The position numbers and the translations under genes are program-made. This document shows positions 1-8,947 of a stretch of 64,000 bases of DNA, piece by piece. Position 1 is the first letter of the stretch. Each line of letters begins with the position of its first letter. Below the pieces are notes generated by a model. It did not search any database and was not told the origin of the DNA. It was given only the letters and a program-made list of their open reading frames with translations. Origin of the DNA: Euzebyella saccharophila (lineage in GTDB: Bacteria > Bacteroidota > Bacteroidia > Flavobacteriales > Flavobacteriaceae); assembly GCF_014855495.1 (NCBI RefSeq), contig NZ_JACYFJ010000001.1:744001-808000 (forward strand), given 5' to 3'.

Positions 1-588
1 CTCTTCAGTAAGCGGTTTTTTTCTAATAAAGAACCAATAAACAAGTCCCCCTAAAACACCCAGAATAACCAGAACCAACAAAAGCCACTTCCAGAAATCC
101 GCATGGCTTTTTTCAACTTCCATTAAAGGTTTAATGTCGTACATCTTTTGGGCAAGGGTGTCCACGGCAACATCGGCCACTCTTACTTGGGTAGAATCTG
201 TAAAATAACCTTGTCCGTCTATTTCTATGCGTTGGGCGGGAACTTTGTAAAGGCCAGAATCAAACTGGGTTAGTGCATACCTCTTTTGTAAGGTCATGCG
301 GTCTTCCTTTCTTGTGGTATCCGTAGCAAAGGCCTCTACAGTTTCCAGAGGGGAAAATGTTTGACCATCCGGAAATACGACAGTGGAAATGGTATCTGTT
401 TCAACGATTACCGTAAAGTTGATTTGCTCGCCAATTTTAATGGTGGTCGTATCTAGGGTAGAACTTACTTTGGGGGCTTGTTGCGCATATGAACCAATGG
501 CAACTAACAAAATACAGCCAACCGATAAAAGCGCTCGCTTAGCCGTGTAGTATAGGGGTAATAGTATGTTTATATTAAGATCCTGCAT
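1..588 (-). CDS. BatD-like membrane-anchored protein of the Bat operon, 3' end outside window
   Basis: The minus strand is open from an ATG at 588 to the window edge, giving 196 codons without a stop. The ATG overlaps the stop of the DUF58 gene as TAATG, so the two are translationally coupled. Residues about 18-35 form a signal peptide ending near SYAQ. A beta-rich periplasmic part follows (about 38-150), then one membrane helix at about 166-188 and a basic FIRKK turn. Its position behind moxR and DUF58 fits the BatD-like protein of Bacteroidota Bat operons. The family name is inferred from context and architecture; the C-terminal part cannot be seen. Confidence 0.7.
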   Translation of the reverse strand, partial: MQDLNINILLPLYYTAKRALLSVGCILLVAIGSYAQQAPKVSSTLDTTTIKIGEQINFTVIVETDTISTVVFPDGQTFSPLETVEAFATDTTRKEDRMTLQKRYALTQFDSGLYKVPAQRIEIDGQGYFTDSTQVRVADVAVDTLAQKMYDIKPLMEVEKSHADFWKWLLLVLVILGVLGGLVYWFFIRKKPLTEE

Positions 589-1454
589 TAACCTCTACGC
601 TTAAAGTAACCCAATAATTTTTTAACATAACTCTCATCTACCCTACAACTAATAACTCCGCAACCGGATTTTTTAAAGGTATCGTTAAAATAAGTGACCC
701 GCTGGCGGTAATAATTGCCATAGGCTTTCCTAACACTTTTGGATTGGGTATTTACCAACTGGAATTTTCCTGTTTCGGCATCCTGTACCTGTACCATTCC
801 CAGATTGGGAATTTCCTCTTCCCGATGGTCAAAAACACGAATTCCCGTAAGGTCGTGTTTGTTTCCGGAGATTTTCAAAGTTTTCTCATAATCTTCGGCA
901 ATAAAATCAGAAAGCACAAAAACTATTGCCTTCTTTTTCATCACACTACTCAAAAACTTTAGAGCCTCTGCCAGATTGGTACGGTTACTTTTAGGCTTAA
1001 ATTCAAGTAATTCCCTGATGATTCTTAAAACATGGCTCTTCCCCTTTTTTGGAGGAATAAAAAGTTCTACTTCATCAGAAAACAAAATTAGACCGGCTTT
1101 ATCATTGTTCTGCAATGCGGAAAAGGCCAAAGTGGCACTTATTTCCGTAATTATTTCTTTTTTAAATTGGTTGGTAGTACCAAACATTTCAGAACCGCTT
1201 ACATCTACCAAGAGCATCATGGTAAGTTCCCGTTCTTCCTCAAAAACCTTTACATATGGTTCATTATAACGGGCGGTAACGTTCCAATCTATATTTCTTA
1301 CGTCATCACCAAATTGGTACTGCCTTACTTCGCTAAAGGTCATACCGCGCCCTTTAAAAGTGGAGTGGTATTCCCCACCAAAGATATGATCGGAAAGACG
1401 TCTGGTCTTTATCTCGATCTTTCGTACTTTCTTTAGGAGCTCTTTGGTATTCAT
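588..1454 (-). CDS. DUF58 domain protein with vWA-like MIDAS motif (Bat operon)
   Basis: This 288-residue protein is a standard-length DUF58 member. The conserved DUF58 block lies at residues 35-60 (GRGMTFSEVRQYQFGDD followed by RNIDW). A von Willebrand A fold follows, with a metal-site motif DVSGS at 84-88. No membrane segment is visible, so it is probably cytoplasmic or peripheral. It lies 88 bp downstream of a MoxR-type ATPase and overlaps a BatD-like gene by one base, the usual MoxR-DUF58-Bat order in Bacteroidota. MoxR/vWA pairs are thought to act as chaperones for maturation or stress tolerance; the target here is unknown. Confidence 0.9.
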   Translation of the reverse strand: MNTKELLKKVRKIEIKTRRLSDHIFGGEYHSTFKGRGMTFSEVRQYQFGDDVRNIDWNVTARYNEPYVKVFEEERELTMMLLVDVSGSEMFGTTNQFKKEIITEISATLAFSALQNNDKAGLILFSDEVELFIPPKKGKSHVLRIIRELLEFKPKSNRTNLAEALKFLSSVMKKKAIVFVLSDFIAEDYEKTLKISGNKHDLTGIRVFDHREEEIPNLGMVQVQDAETGKFQLVNTQSKSVRKAYGNYYRQRVTYFNDTFKKSGCGVISCRVDESYVKKLLGYFKRRG

Positions 1455-1542
1455 GTTCTGGTCAAAAGCTAAGCTTACAATGCTCGGCCGTAATTTGTTT
1501 TATGCCGAGTTTGTTCATCCGGTAGGCGGGAAATTCGGTTTT

Positions 1543-2544
1543 TTAGGGAACCTCAATCTCGTTTACGATCCTATTGATGATTTCTTCTGAAGTGATATTT
1601 TCAGCTTCGGCTTCGTAAGTAATTCCAATTCTATGTCTTAGTACATCATGAACAACGGCCCTAACGTCTTCAGGAACTACGTAGCCCCTGCGTTTAATAA
1701 ATGCAAAACATTTGGCAGCATTGCCCAAATTGATACTTCCCCTTGGTGAAGCTCCAAAACTGATCAGTGGTTTTAAGCTTTCAAGATTATACTTTTCTGG
1801 ATATCTGGTGGCAAAAATTAAATCGAGAATGTATTTTTCGATTTTTTCGTCCATATAGACCTCTTTTACGGCCTGTTGTGCACTAAGAATTTGCTTAAGG
1901 GTTACCACAGGTTTCACCGTTTCATAAGCACCCAATAAATTTTGGCGCATGATCAATTGCTCCTCGTTCATTTTAGGGTAATCGATCACGGTTTTAAGCA
2001 TAAAACGGTCTACCTGGGCTTCCGGTAAAGGGTAGGTACCTTCCTGTTCCACTGGGTTTTGAGTGGCCATAACCAAAAATGGCTTGTCAAGCACAAAAGT
2101 TTCATCGCCAATGGTTACCTGTTTTTCCTGCATGGCCTCCAATAAGGCAGATTGTACCTTGGCCGGTGCACGGTTAATTTCGTCCGCGAGAACGAAATTC
2201 GCGAAAATAGGTCCCTTTTTTATGGAGAAGTCATTCTCCTTCATGTTGTAGATTAGTGTTCCCACCACGTCTGCAGGCAACAAATCTGGAGTAAACTGTA
2301 TTCTACTGAAACTTCCTTTTACTGCTTTGGATAACGTATTGATGGCCAACGTTTTTGCCAGACCCGGTACACCTTCCAAAAGAATATGACCCTGTCCCAA
2401 GAGACCGATCAATAAGCGCTCCACCATATGTTTTTGGCCTACTATGACCTTGTTCATCTCTAATATTAGCAAATCGATAAAAGCACTTTCTTGAGCTATC
2501 TTTTCGTTTACCGCACTAATATCAACAGTAGTATTTTCTTCCAT
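1543..2544 (-). CDS. MoxR-family AAA+ ATPase
   Basis: This is a 333-residue AAA_3 ATPase. The Walker A motif GVPGLAKT is at 58-65, Walker B VLADE at 118-122 and the sensor-1 segment ATQNP at 160-164; an AAA-lid domain fills the C-terminal third. Length and motifs match MoxR ATPases. It is the first gene of the minus-strand Bat operon and is followed by the DUF58 gene. Family members work with vWA-domain partners as chaperones. Nothing appears truncated. Confidence 0.95.
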   Translation of the reverse strand: MEENTTVDISAVNEKIAQESAFIDLLILEMNKVIVGQKHMVERLLIGLLGQGHILLEGVPGLAKTLAINTLSKAVKGSFSRIQFTPDLLPADVVGTLIYNMKENDFSIKKGPIFANFVLADEINRAPAKVQSALLEAMQEKQVTIGDETFVLDKPFLVMATQNPVEQEGTYPLPEAQVDRFMLKTVIDYPKMNEEQLIMRQNLLGAYETVKPVVTLKQILSAQQAVKEVYMDEKIEKYILDLIFATRYPEKYNLESLKPLISFGASPRGSINLGNAAKCFAFIKRRGYVVPEDVRAVVHDVLRHRIGITYEAEAENITSEEIINRIVNEIEVP

Positions 2545-2630
2545 ATAAAGCTAAAAATTACGGTTTGGGGTCGGTTGTTTTTTGAATAGTGTGCAAATTG
2601 AAAATTTATTCATTGCTTAGCTGTTAACAA

Positions 2631-2663
2631 TTGGTTAAAAAATCTTGTAAACCCCTATTTTTG
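2631..2663 (+). promoter_or_regulatory. Putative Bacteroidota-type promoter for the aldo/keto reductase
   Basis: TTG at 2631-2633 and TATTTTTG at 2656-2663 fit the flavobacterial TTG / TAnnTTTG pattern with a 22-bp spacer, slightly long. The match lies 38 bp upstream of the ATG at 2702, in the divergent gap after moxR. Pattern match only. Confidence 0.4.
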
Positions 2664-2701
2664 TGAAGTTTTTAAGTGATTTGTTTTTAATTTAACAGCC
2701 C

Positions 2702-3574
2702 ATGCAAAATAACATTTTTTATTCTAAAATTATTGCCGGAACCATGACTTGGGGAAGTTGGGGCAAGCAATTTTCTACCCAAGGGATGAATGCGGTGTTG
2801 AACCACTGTTTTGAACTGGGAATCACTACATTTGATCACGCCGATATTTATGGGGACTATACCAATGAGGAGCAATTTGGAAAGGCCTTGGCCATAAGTG
2901 GTATTGCTAGAACGCAGTTACAATTAATTAGTAAGTGCGGTATACAAATGAGCGGCTCCCGTAAAAACAAGGTGAAGCATTATGAGTACTCCAAGGAATA
3001 TATTATTTGGAGCGTGGAAAGGTCATTGGGAAAATTACAAACGGAGTATTTAGACTTGCTGTTGCTCCACAGACCAAGTCCGTTGTTGGAGCCTGAGGAG
3101 GTTGCCGCTGCGGTAGCGCAACTAAAAACACAAGGCAAGATCATGCAGTTTGGGGTATCCAATTTTAATCCTGGGCAGATTGCAATGTTGGAAACGGCTG
3201 TTGCCGTGGAAGCCAATCAAATTGAGTTTTCCCTAACCCAAAACGGTGCGCTGTTAGATGGCTCTTTGGATGATTGTAAAGCCAACAGTAGAATGGCCAT
3301 GTCTTGGAGCCCTTTGGGCAGTTATTTCAAGAAAAGTACCGATGTTACCTTGAGAATAAAAAAGTGTCTTGCCGATTTTACCAAAAAATACAACGCCACG
3401 GAAGACCAACTACTTTTAGCTTGGGTATTAAAACATCCGGCCAATGTGAGCCCTGTTGTAGGTACCGCAACCTTATCCCGCTTGGCATTGGCTCTTGGGG
3501 CTACCGAAATAAATTTGGAATTGCAGGACTGGTTTTTATTATTGGAGGCAGCAAATGGACAAGAAGTCCCTTAA
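2702..3574 (+). CDS. Aldo/keto reductase
   Basis: This 290-residue AKR is a single-domain NAD(P)H-dependent carbonyl reductase. The catalytic tetrad of the family is in place: D45 and Y50 in DHADIYG, K78 in ISKCG and H123 in LLLHRP. The sequence resembles the YdhF/YcsN type, whose natural substrates are mostly unknown. It ends 9 bp before an SDR gene on the same strand, so the two oxidoreductases are probably co-transcribed. The start is an ATG about 40 bp after a plausible promoter. Confidence 0.92.
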   Translation: MQNNIFYSKIIAGTMTWGSWGKQFSTQGMNAVLNHCFELGITTFDHADIYGDYTNEEQFGKALAISGIARTQLQLISKCGIQMSGSRKNKVKHYEYSKEYIIWSVERSLGKLQTEYLDLLLLHRPSPLLEPEEVAAAVAQLKTQGKIMQFGVSNFNPGQIAMLETAVAVEANQIEFSLTQNGALLDGSLDDCKANSRMAMSWSPLGSYFKKSTDVTLRIKKCLADFTKKYNATEDQLLLAWVLKHPANVSPVVGTATLSRLALALGATEINLELQDWFLLLEAANGQEVP

Positions 3575-3583
3575 AAACAAAAA

Positions 3584-4342
3584 ATGGAGAACAAAACAGT
3601 ATTGATTACAGGAGCTACAAGTGGAATTGGCCGTGCAACTGCCATCCTTTTTGCGGTTAAAGGATTTAGACTTGTACTATGTGGTAGGCGCCAAGACCGG
3701 TTAGAAGCCTTGCAGCTTGAATTGGGCAAAAAGACACAGGTTCATATTTTGAATTTTGATGTTAGGGAAAAGGAAGCCGTTAAGAACGCTATTGCAGGTC
3801 TCCCCAAAGAATTTTCCAAGATTGATGTACTTATCAACAATGCTGGAAATGCCCATGGTCTAGACCCTATTCAAGAAGGTATCGAAGAAGATTGGGACGC
3901 TATGATGGACATCAATGTAAAAGGTTTGCTATATGTATCCAAAGCGATTATTCCCCAAATGACCGAACGTACATCCGGTCACATAATCAATATTGGGTCA
4001 ACCGCTGGAAAAGAAGTATATCCCAAAGGAAATGTGTATTGCGCAAGTAAGCATGCGGTGGATGCCTTGACTACTGGAATGAGAATTGATCTTAACCCAT
4101 TTGGGATCAAGGTAGGTGCGGTAAATCCCGGTGCAGTGGAAACGGAGTTTAGTAATGTTCGGTTTAAGGGCGATGATGCCAAAGCGGATGCTGTTTATAT
4201 GGGTTTTGACCCTTTGGTTGCGGAGGATATTGCCGAAACACTCCTATTCGTAGTAACCAGACCTTCACATGTAAACATTGCAGATTTAGTCATTACTCCC
4301 ACCGCACAGGCTTCTGCAACTGTCTTTAATAAAGATGATTAG
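3584..4342 (+). CDS. SDR-family NAD(P)-dependent oxidoreductase (YdfG-like)
   Basis: This 252-residue classical short-chain dehydrogenase carries the nucleotide-binding TGATSGIG at residues 9-16 and NNAG at 85-88. The catalytic residues are N111, S139, Y152 and K156, the last two in YCASK. It resembles E. coli YdfG, which acts on 3-hydroxy acids and serine-like substrates, but the substrate cannot be read from sequence. It begins 9 bp after the aldo/keto reductase and is probably in the same transcript. Confidence 0.9.
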   Translation: MENKTVLITGATSGIGRATAILFAVKGFRLVLCGRRQDRLEALQLELGKKTQVHILNFDVREKEAVKNAIAGLPKEFSKIDVLINNAGNAHGLDPIQEGIEEDWDAMMDINVKGLLYVSKAIIPQMTERTSGHIINIGSTAGKEVYPKGNVYCASKHAVDALTTGMRIDLNPFGIKVGAVNPGAVETEFSNVRFKGDDAKADAVYMGFDPLVAEDIAETLLFVVTRPSHVNIADLVITPTAQASATVFNKDD

Positions 4343-4462
4343 TGAGAAAACCGGATGTTTGGATACGCAAGTTTAAAATATCCTGAAATAATTCTAAAAA
4401 ACAGGTTAAAGAAGCAAAAGTCTGTAACTTCATTTATATCTTCATAGGAGATTCTCTCTTCT

Positions 4463-5599
4463 ATGATCAATAAGCGTTTACTTGTTAAAAACCTTCTCGC
4501 ACATAATGATGAGAATAGTTTTTATGATAAGAAGCGTTTTATAGATATAGGTCAAAAAGAGGGGAAGGCCAAGTTTTTAAAGCATGTTTGTGCGCTGGCC
4601 AATAGCAACCCATCCAATAATTCATATATCGTAATTGGGGTTGAGGATGAGGATAACAAAATTATTGGGGTCGATTTTTTTGACGATAGCAAGATTCAAA
4701 ACCTAGTGAATGCCTACTTGGTCAATCCACCTTTAATATCTTATGAGAATATTCCTTTTCCGCATTTGCCCGAAGGGAAGGTTGTTGGATTGGTCACCAT
4801 TAAATCAATGGGGAAAGTATGTTCACTTCGTAAAAACATCTGGAAGTATTACGGGGGAATGGTATTTTTTAGGGAAGGAAGTATAAGCATGCCCAAGGCC
4901 TTTGATGTGGTTTTAAAGGATATAAATTCCGAAGTAGTTGCAACCATAGAGCAGCATGCTAGAAACAATATAGAACTTACACTTGATGGTGTTGTGGATT
5001 TCTTGAATCACAGGCACAAGGATTTAGAAAGTGAATATAAGGTCTTTAAGGAACAGTTTGTAGTCTGTTGGGCCGGGAATATGAAAAAGGTGAATGGACA
5101 AGCCTATTATTCTAGAGTGGATATTGAGCTCATCAATGAACAAGTAAAACTTTTTTACTCCGCTTTAGATGAGGTATCCATAGACTACAACGATGATTCC
5201 TTTACCACCATAGAATACGTACAACTAGGTTTGGGCTCCAAACAAGGTTACTATCCCTTAGAAAAGGTGGTCATTAATTTTAATGATAATGGAACCTATC
5301 AAATTACTGGTGATTTGCTCTTTGATCCTCCTAAGTATGATCGAAAAACGCTTTATCATATTTTCAATGCCAACAATGCACTGCTGCGTAAGTTGGATGG
5401 TAATATTGCTTTGAACAAATCCGAAAAGGCAGATTTGGTCCACCTTCCTGATACCTATCTTATTAGTTATTTAAATGGATTTGAAGAGGCCAAGGAACGC
5501 TTGGAAGAAGCTAGGCCTCTTTTAAAACAATATGATAGAACTATTTATCAATCTTTAAAAGAAGTTTTGCGTATTTTAAGAAAGGTAAAATATAACTAA
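4463..5599 (+). CDS. AlbA_2 (Schlafen-type) domain protein
   Basis: This 378-residue protein has an N-terminal AlbA_2/divergent AAA_4-type domain (about 14-155), recognisable from the segments KEGKAKFLKHVCALANS and YIVIGVED followed by VVGLVTIK. The remaining 220 residues are unfamiliar and mainly alpha/beta. AlbA_2 proteins are often annotated as putative ATP-binding or transcriptional regulators, and some relatives sit in defence loci. No effector or partner gene is adjacent here, so a defence role is not supported. Its stop overlaps the stop of the convergent PfkB kinase gene. Confidence 0.75.
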   Translation: MINKRLLVKNLLAHNDENSFYDKKRFIDIGQKEGKAKFLKHVCALANSNPSNNSYIVIGVEDEDNKIIGVDFFDDSKIQNLVNAYLVNPPLISYENIPFPHLPEGKVVGLVTIKSMGKVCSLRKNIWKYYGGMVFFREGSISMPKAFDVVLKDINSEVVATIEQHARNNIELTLDGVVDFLNHRHKDLESEYKVFKEQFVVCWAGNMKKVNGQAYYSRVDIELINEQVKLFYSALDEVSIDYNDDSFTTIEYVQLGLGSKQGYYPLEKVVINFNDNGTYQITGDLLFDPPKYDRKTLYHIFNANNALLRKLDGNIALNKSEKADLVHLPDTYLISYLNGFEEAKERLEEARPLLKQYDRTIYQSLKEVLRILRKVKYN

Positions 5600-6549
5600 G
5601 AAAGCCTGTTTTCTACTTCGTCAAGGGTCGGTAATGATGGAATTGCACCATAATTAGTGGTAGTAACCGCTCCAGCTACGTTAGCTTTTTTGATCATATC
5701 CAATAATTGATCGGAATTTTCTAGAATGACTTCCGGTTTGCTTAGAGTTGAGATTTGGTATAATAAACAGCCAATAAAGGCATCGCCCGCACCTGTAGTG
5801 TCCACCGGCTTTACGTGGATACTGGGAACGGTTGTTTTCAAGTTTGGAGTACTTATCAATGTTCCTTCCCCGCCCAAGGTTACCGTAATGATTTGAGCGC
5901 CCAAATCATGCATAAGGTCACAGGCCTTTTCAATATCATCCTCTCCCGATAATAGTTGGGCCTCCTCCATGCTAAATTTGCACAGATGCGATTTTTCAAT
6001 GAAACTTCTGCATTTTTTTACAAAGATTTCTTCTTCCCCTTTCCAAAGGTCTCCCCTAAAATTTGGGTCAAAACTTATAAAGGATTCTTTGGTAAGGGCA
6101 TCAAAAAAATACCTGTTATAAGCATCCTCTAATTTACCGCCAAGTAGAGCTGTGGCAGCACCAAAGTGTACCATATTTCCATTAAAACCGTTTTTGACAC
6201 CAGAGTCATACGTCAATTTTTTGTCTGCCCCTCTGCTAAAAACAAAATCCCGCTCACCGTCTTCAGCTAAGGAAACAAAGGCTAACGTTGTAAAGTGCTT
6301 TGATCGTTGAGCCAAAGAGATATCAACCTTGTTTTCTTCAAGTATATTTAAAAGAAAGGTTCCAAAAGGGTCTCTCCCCACGCATCCTACAAACCTACTA
6401 TTTCCACCAAGTTTGGATATGGCGCAAGCTACATTGGCCGGTGCGCCACCAGCTTTTTTGGTAAACTCATCAGCCTTGGAAAGGTCATTGCCTTGCTTTT
6501 CGGCAACAAAATCAATGAGTAGTTCTCCAATGCAGTAAATGGTTTTCAT
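5596..6549 (-). CDS. PfkB-family carbohydrate kinase (fructokinase-like)
   Basis: This 317-residue ribokinase-fold sugar kinase has the N-terminal PfkB signature region GGAPANVA at about 34-41. The C-terminal anion-hole and base motif GAGDAF is at 253-258, with D256 as the expected catalytic base. Similar proteins are annotated as fructokinase; specificity is an inference. No sugar transporter or glycosidase is adjacent. It converges on the AlbA_2 gene with overlapping stop codons and has its own upstream region of about 150 bp shared with the divergent SPFH gene. Confidence 0.9.
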   Translation of the reverse strand: MKTIYCIGELLIDFVAEKQGNDLSKADEFTKKAGGAPANVACAISKLGGNSRFVGCVGRDPFGTFLLNILEENKVDISLAQRSKHFTTLAFVSLAEDGERDFVFSRGADKKLTYDSGVKNGFNGNMVHFGAATALLGGKLEDAYNRYFFDALTKESFISFDPNFRGDLWKGEEEIFVKKCRSFIEKSHLCKFSMEEAQLLSGEDDIEKACDLMHDLGAQIITVTLGGEGTLISTPNLKTTVPSIHVKPVDTTGAGDAFIGCLLYQISTLSKPEVILENSDQLLDMIKKANVAGAVTTTNYGAIPSLPTLDEVENRLS

Positions 6550-6646
6550 AGAATGTGAGTTAGGGGTGTAAATTAATCACAAAACCAAATTACTCCCAAA
6601 TAAATGTGCGACTTTCCCTTTTTAAAATCTTGGTTAAATTCAACGC

Positions 6647-6677
6647 TTTGACCTCAACTGATAAATTCCTACCTTTT
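6647..6677 (+). promoter_or_regulatory. Bacteroidota-type promoter of the SPFH operon
   Basis: TTTG at 6647-6650 and TACCTTTT at 6670-6677 are separated by exactly 19 bp. This matches the flavobacterial consensus TTTG-N19-TAnnTTTG at all but the last base. The ATG at 6701 lies 23 bp further on, preceded by an A-rich leader and no clear Shine-Dalgarno. Confidence 0.6.
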
Positions 6678-6700
6678 TAAAAATTTAAATAGGAAAAAAA

Positions 6701-7834
6701 ATGGACATATTCAATGAAATAAAGAAAAAGCTAAGTCAGGAATTTATTGATATAGTTGAATGGCTCGATTCTTCAAATGATACCATTGTTCATCGTTTTG
6801 AACGTTATCAAAATGAAATAAAGAACAATGCTAAATTAATTGTTAGGGAAGGGCAAACCGCGGTATTTGTCAATGAGGGACAACTGGCAGATGTCTTTTC
6901 GCCTGGAACTTATACTTTAAACACAAAAAACCTTCCCATTCTAACTACGCTTAAAGGATGGAAATATGGATTTGACAGCCCTTTTAAGGCAGAGGTCTAT
7001 TTTGTGAATACCCGCCTTTTTACGGATGAAAAGTGGGGAACAAAGAACCCAATAATGCTAAGTGATGATCGGTTTGGCCTGGTTGAAATTAGGGCTTATG
7101 GAACCTATAGTTTTAAGATTAGTGATCCCGGTAAGTTTGTGGTAGATGTGGTGGGTACAGACGGAAACTTTACGAGCTATGAGGTAAACGAACACTTAAA
7201 GAGTTTGATAGTCACCCGATTTACGGATACCGTTGGCGAGGCCAATTTGCCCATTGAGCTCTATGCCGCCAATACCACCGAGCTTTCACAGACATGTCAA
7301 GAAGTAATGCAGCCGGAGTTTGACAGGGTGGGTATTGAATTGGAAAAGTTCTACATTGAGAACGTCTCTATGCCAGAAGACCTTAAAAAGGAAATATTTG
7401 AATATAGTAGGTTAGACAAGCTGGACATGGCAAAATTGTCACAATTTAAGGCTGCCAAGGCAATGGAAGCTGCTGCCAAAAATGAAGGCGGTACCGCCGG
7501 TGCCGGAATGGGCATGGGTATGGGCTTTGTACTGGCGCAACAAATGGGTCAAATGATGAATCCTCAGTCCAATCAAAATTTGGCATCTCAATCGCAACCT
7601 TCGGTAGTTCCACCTCCAATGCCCTCACAGATACTATATTATTATGCGGTAAATGGTCTGCAGAACGGTCCAGTAGGCGTAGAAAGGTTACGGGAGCTTT
7701 TTGCTAGTAGGACTATTAATAGGGATACGTTGGTTTGGAAACAGGGAATGGGGGATTGGTCTGCACTTAAAGATGTAGCTGAATTAAAGTCGTTTTTAGG
7801 AGGAAATACCCCGCCGCCACTACCTACGGCTTAG
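6701..7834 (+). CDS. SPFH-domain (YdjI/virion-core-like) protein with C-terminal GYF_2 domain
   Basis: This 377-residue protein carries an SPFH/Band-7-like domain of the 'virion core protein' type at about 20-235 (FVNEGQLADVFSPGTYTL, and later EKFYIENVSMPEDL). A Gly/Met-rich linker (GTAGAGMGMGMGF) and a Gln/Pro stretch follow. A GYF_2 domain closes the protein at about 310-370 (YYYAVNGLQNGPVGVERL, then WKQGMGDW). Bacillus YdjI is of this type and works with YdjG in a membrane-stress complex. It leads an operon with a zinc-ribbon membrane protein (30 bp gap) and a metallophosphoesterase. A scaffold role at the inner membrane is inferred. Confidence 0.85.
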   Translation: MDIFNEIKKKLSQEFIDIVEWLDSSNDTIVHRFERYQNEIKNNAKLIVREGQTAVFVNEGQLADVFSPGTYTLNTKNLPILTTLKGWKYGFDSPFKAEVYFVNTRLFTDEKWGTKNPIMLSDDRFGLVEIRAYGTYSFKISDPGKFVVDVVGTDGNFTSYEVNEHLKSLIVTRFTDTVGEANLPIELYAANTTELSQTCQEVMQPEFDRVGIELEKFYIENVSMPEDLKKEIFEYSRLDKLDMAKLSQFKAAKAMEAAAKNEGGTAGAGMGMGMGFVLAQQMGQMMNPQSNQNLASQSQPSVVPPPMPSQILYYYAVNGLQNGPVGVERLRELFASRTINRDTLVWKQGMGDWSALKDVAELKSFLGGNTPPPLPTA

Positions 7835-7864
7835 GGATATTGATTTTGAAAACCAATTGTTTTT

Positions 7865-8947
7865 ATGGAAGAATCCCAAAAGTCTGAACATAAAAAATCA
7901 TGTGCCAATTGTGGTGCAGAATTAAAATTTAAACCAGGTTCGCATCAATTAAAATGTGAGTACTGTGGCTACGAGGAATTTATAGAACAGGCCAAAAGTA
8001 GTTTTGAAGAATTAGAGCTACAACACTACTTGCAAGCGGTAGGTCAAAATGCATATACGGATACCATTAGCCTGTTACATTGTAAAAATTGTGGTGCAAA
8101 CCAACATGTAGAGGATAATTACAAATCCTTGAAGTGTGTATATTGCAGTGAACCGCTTATTAAGGAGGATGAAGAAAAAGAGGGGTGGATTTTGCCCGGG
8201 GCCTTAATCCCCTTTAAATTGGACGACCAAAAGGCCAAAACTATTTTTAAAAACTGGGTAAATGGTATTTGGTTTGCTCCCAATAAATTGAAAAGGGCCG
8301 CACTGGATCCAGAAGGACTTCACGGACTATATTTACCTTTTTGGACCTTTGACGCCAATTTATTTGCCCAATATCAAGGGCAAAGGGGTGATTATTATTA
8401 TGAAACCAAACGTGTACGTACCAAGCAAGGCTATAAGAATAAACAAGTGAGGAAAACGCGTTGGTCCCAGGCAACCGGGAGGGTTAATGGTTTCGTAGAT
8501 GATATTTTGATCAATGCATCAGAAAAAAAGAGAAGAGATATACCTGCTAAAATTGCTTCATGGAACTTAAAGGAACTGGTTCCGTTCAACTCTAAATATC
8601 TAAGTGGCTTCGTCACGGAAAAATATACGGTATCTTTAAAAGAGGGTCATCATCTGTCTTTTCAAAAAGCAAAGGATATTGCCTATACTTGGATACGCAG
8701 GGATATTGGAGGCGATACCCAAAGAATTCATCACGCGGATATCAAACTCAGTGATGAAAAATTTAAACACGTGCTTTTACCAGTATTTATTTGCTCTTAC
8801 ACTTATAATGGAAAGGAATACCGGTTTTTTATAAATGGGCAAACGGGGGCCTTGAGCGGCACAAGACCCTATTCTTTTGGGAAAATTTTCTTTTTGGTGG
8901 TGTTTGTCCTTGCTATCATAGGTATAATTGCGATTTTTGCCCAATGA
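7865..8947 (+). CDS. Zinc-ribbon membrane protein (YdjG-like)
   Basis: This 360-residue protein has two CxxC zinc-ribbon pairs near the N-terminus: CANCGAEL with CEYCGYEE at about 13-40, and CKNCGANQ with CVYCSEPL at about 76-100. A long uncharacterised soluble middle with basic patches follows. One membrane helix lies at the extreme C-terminus (FFLVVFVLAIIGIIAIFA). This resembles TFIIB-type zinc-ribbon proteins such as Bacillus YdjG. It sits between the SPFH gene and a metallophosphoesterase whose ATG overlaps its stop as ATGA. The function of the middle region is unknown. Confidence 0.8.
   Translation: MEESQKSEHKKSCANCGAELKFKPGSHQLKCEYCGYEEFIEQAKSSFEELELQHYLQAVGQNAYTDTISLLHCKNCGANQHVEDNYKSLKCVYCSEPLIKEDEEKEGWILPGALIPFKLDDQKAKTIFKNWVNGIWFAPNKLKRAALDPEGLHGLYLPFWTFDANLFAQYQGQRGDYYYETKRVRTKQGYKNKQVRKTRWSQATGRVNGFVDDILINASEKKRRDIPAKIASWNLKELVPFNSKYLSGFVTEKYTVSLKEGHHLSFQKAKDIAYTWIRRDIGGDTQRIHHADIKLSDEKFKHVLLPVFICSYTYNGKEYRFFINGQTGALSGTRPYSFGKIFFLVVFVLAIIGIIAIFAQ

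Noticed and set aside
4463-5599. AlbA_2-domain protein as part of an undescribed defence system
   Set aside because: No effector, nuclease, restriction enzyme or recombinase lies on either side; the flanking genes are ordinary metabolic enzymes.
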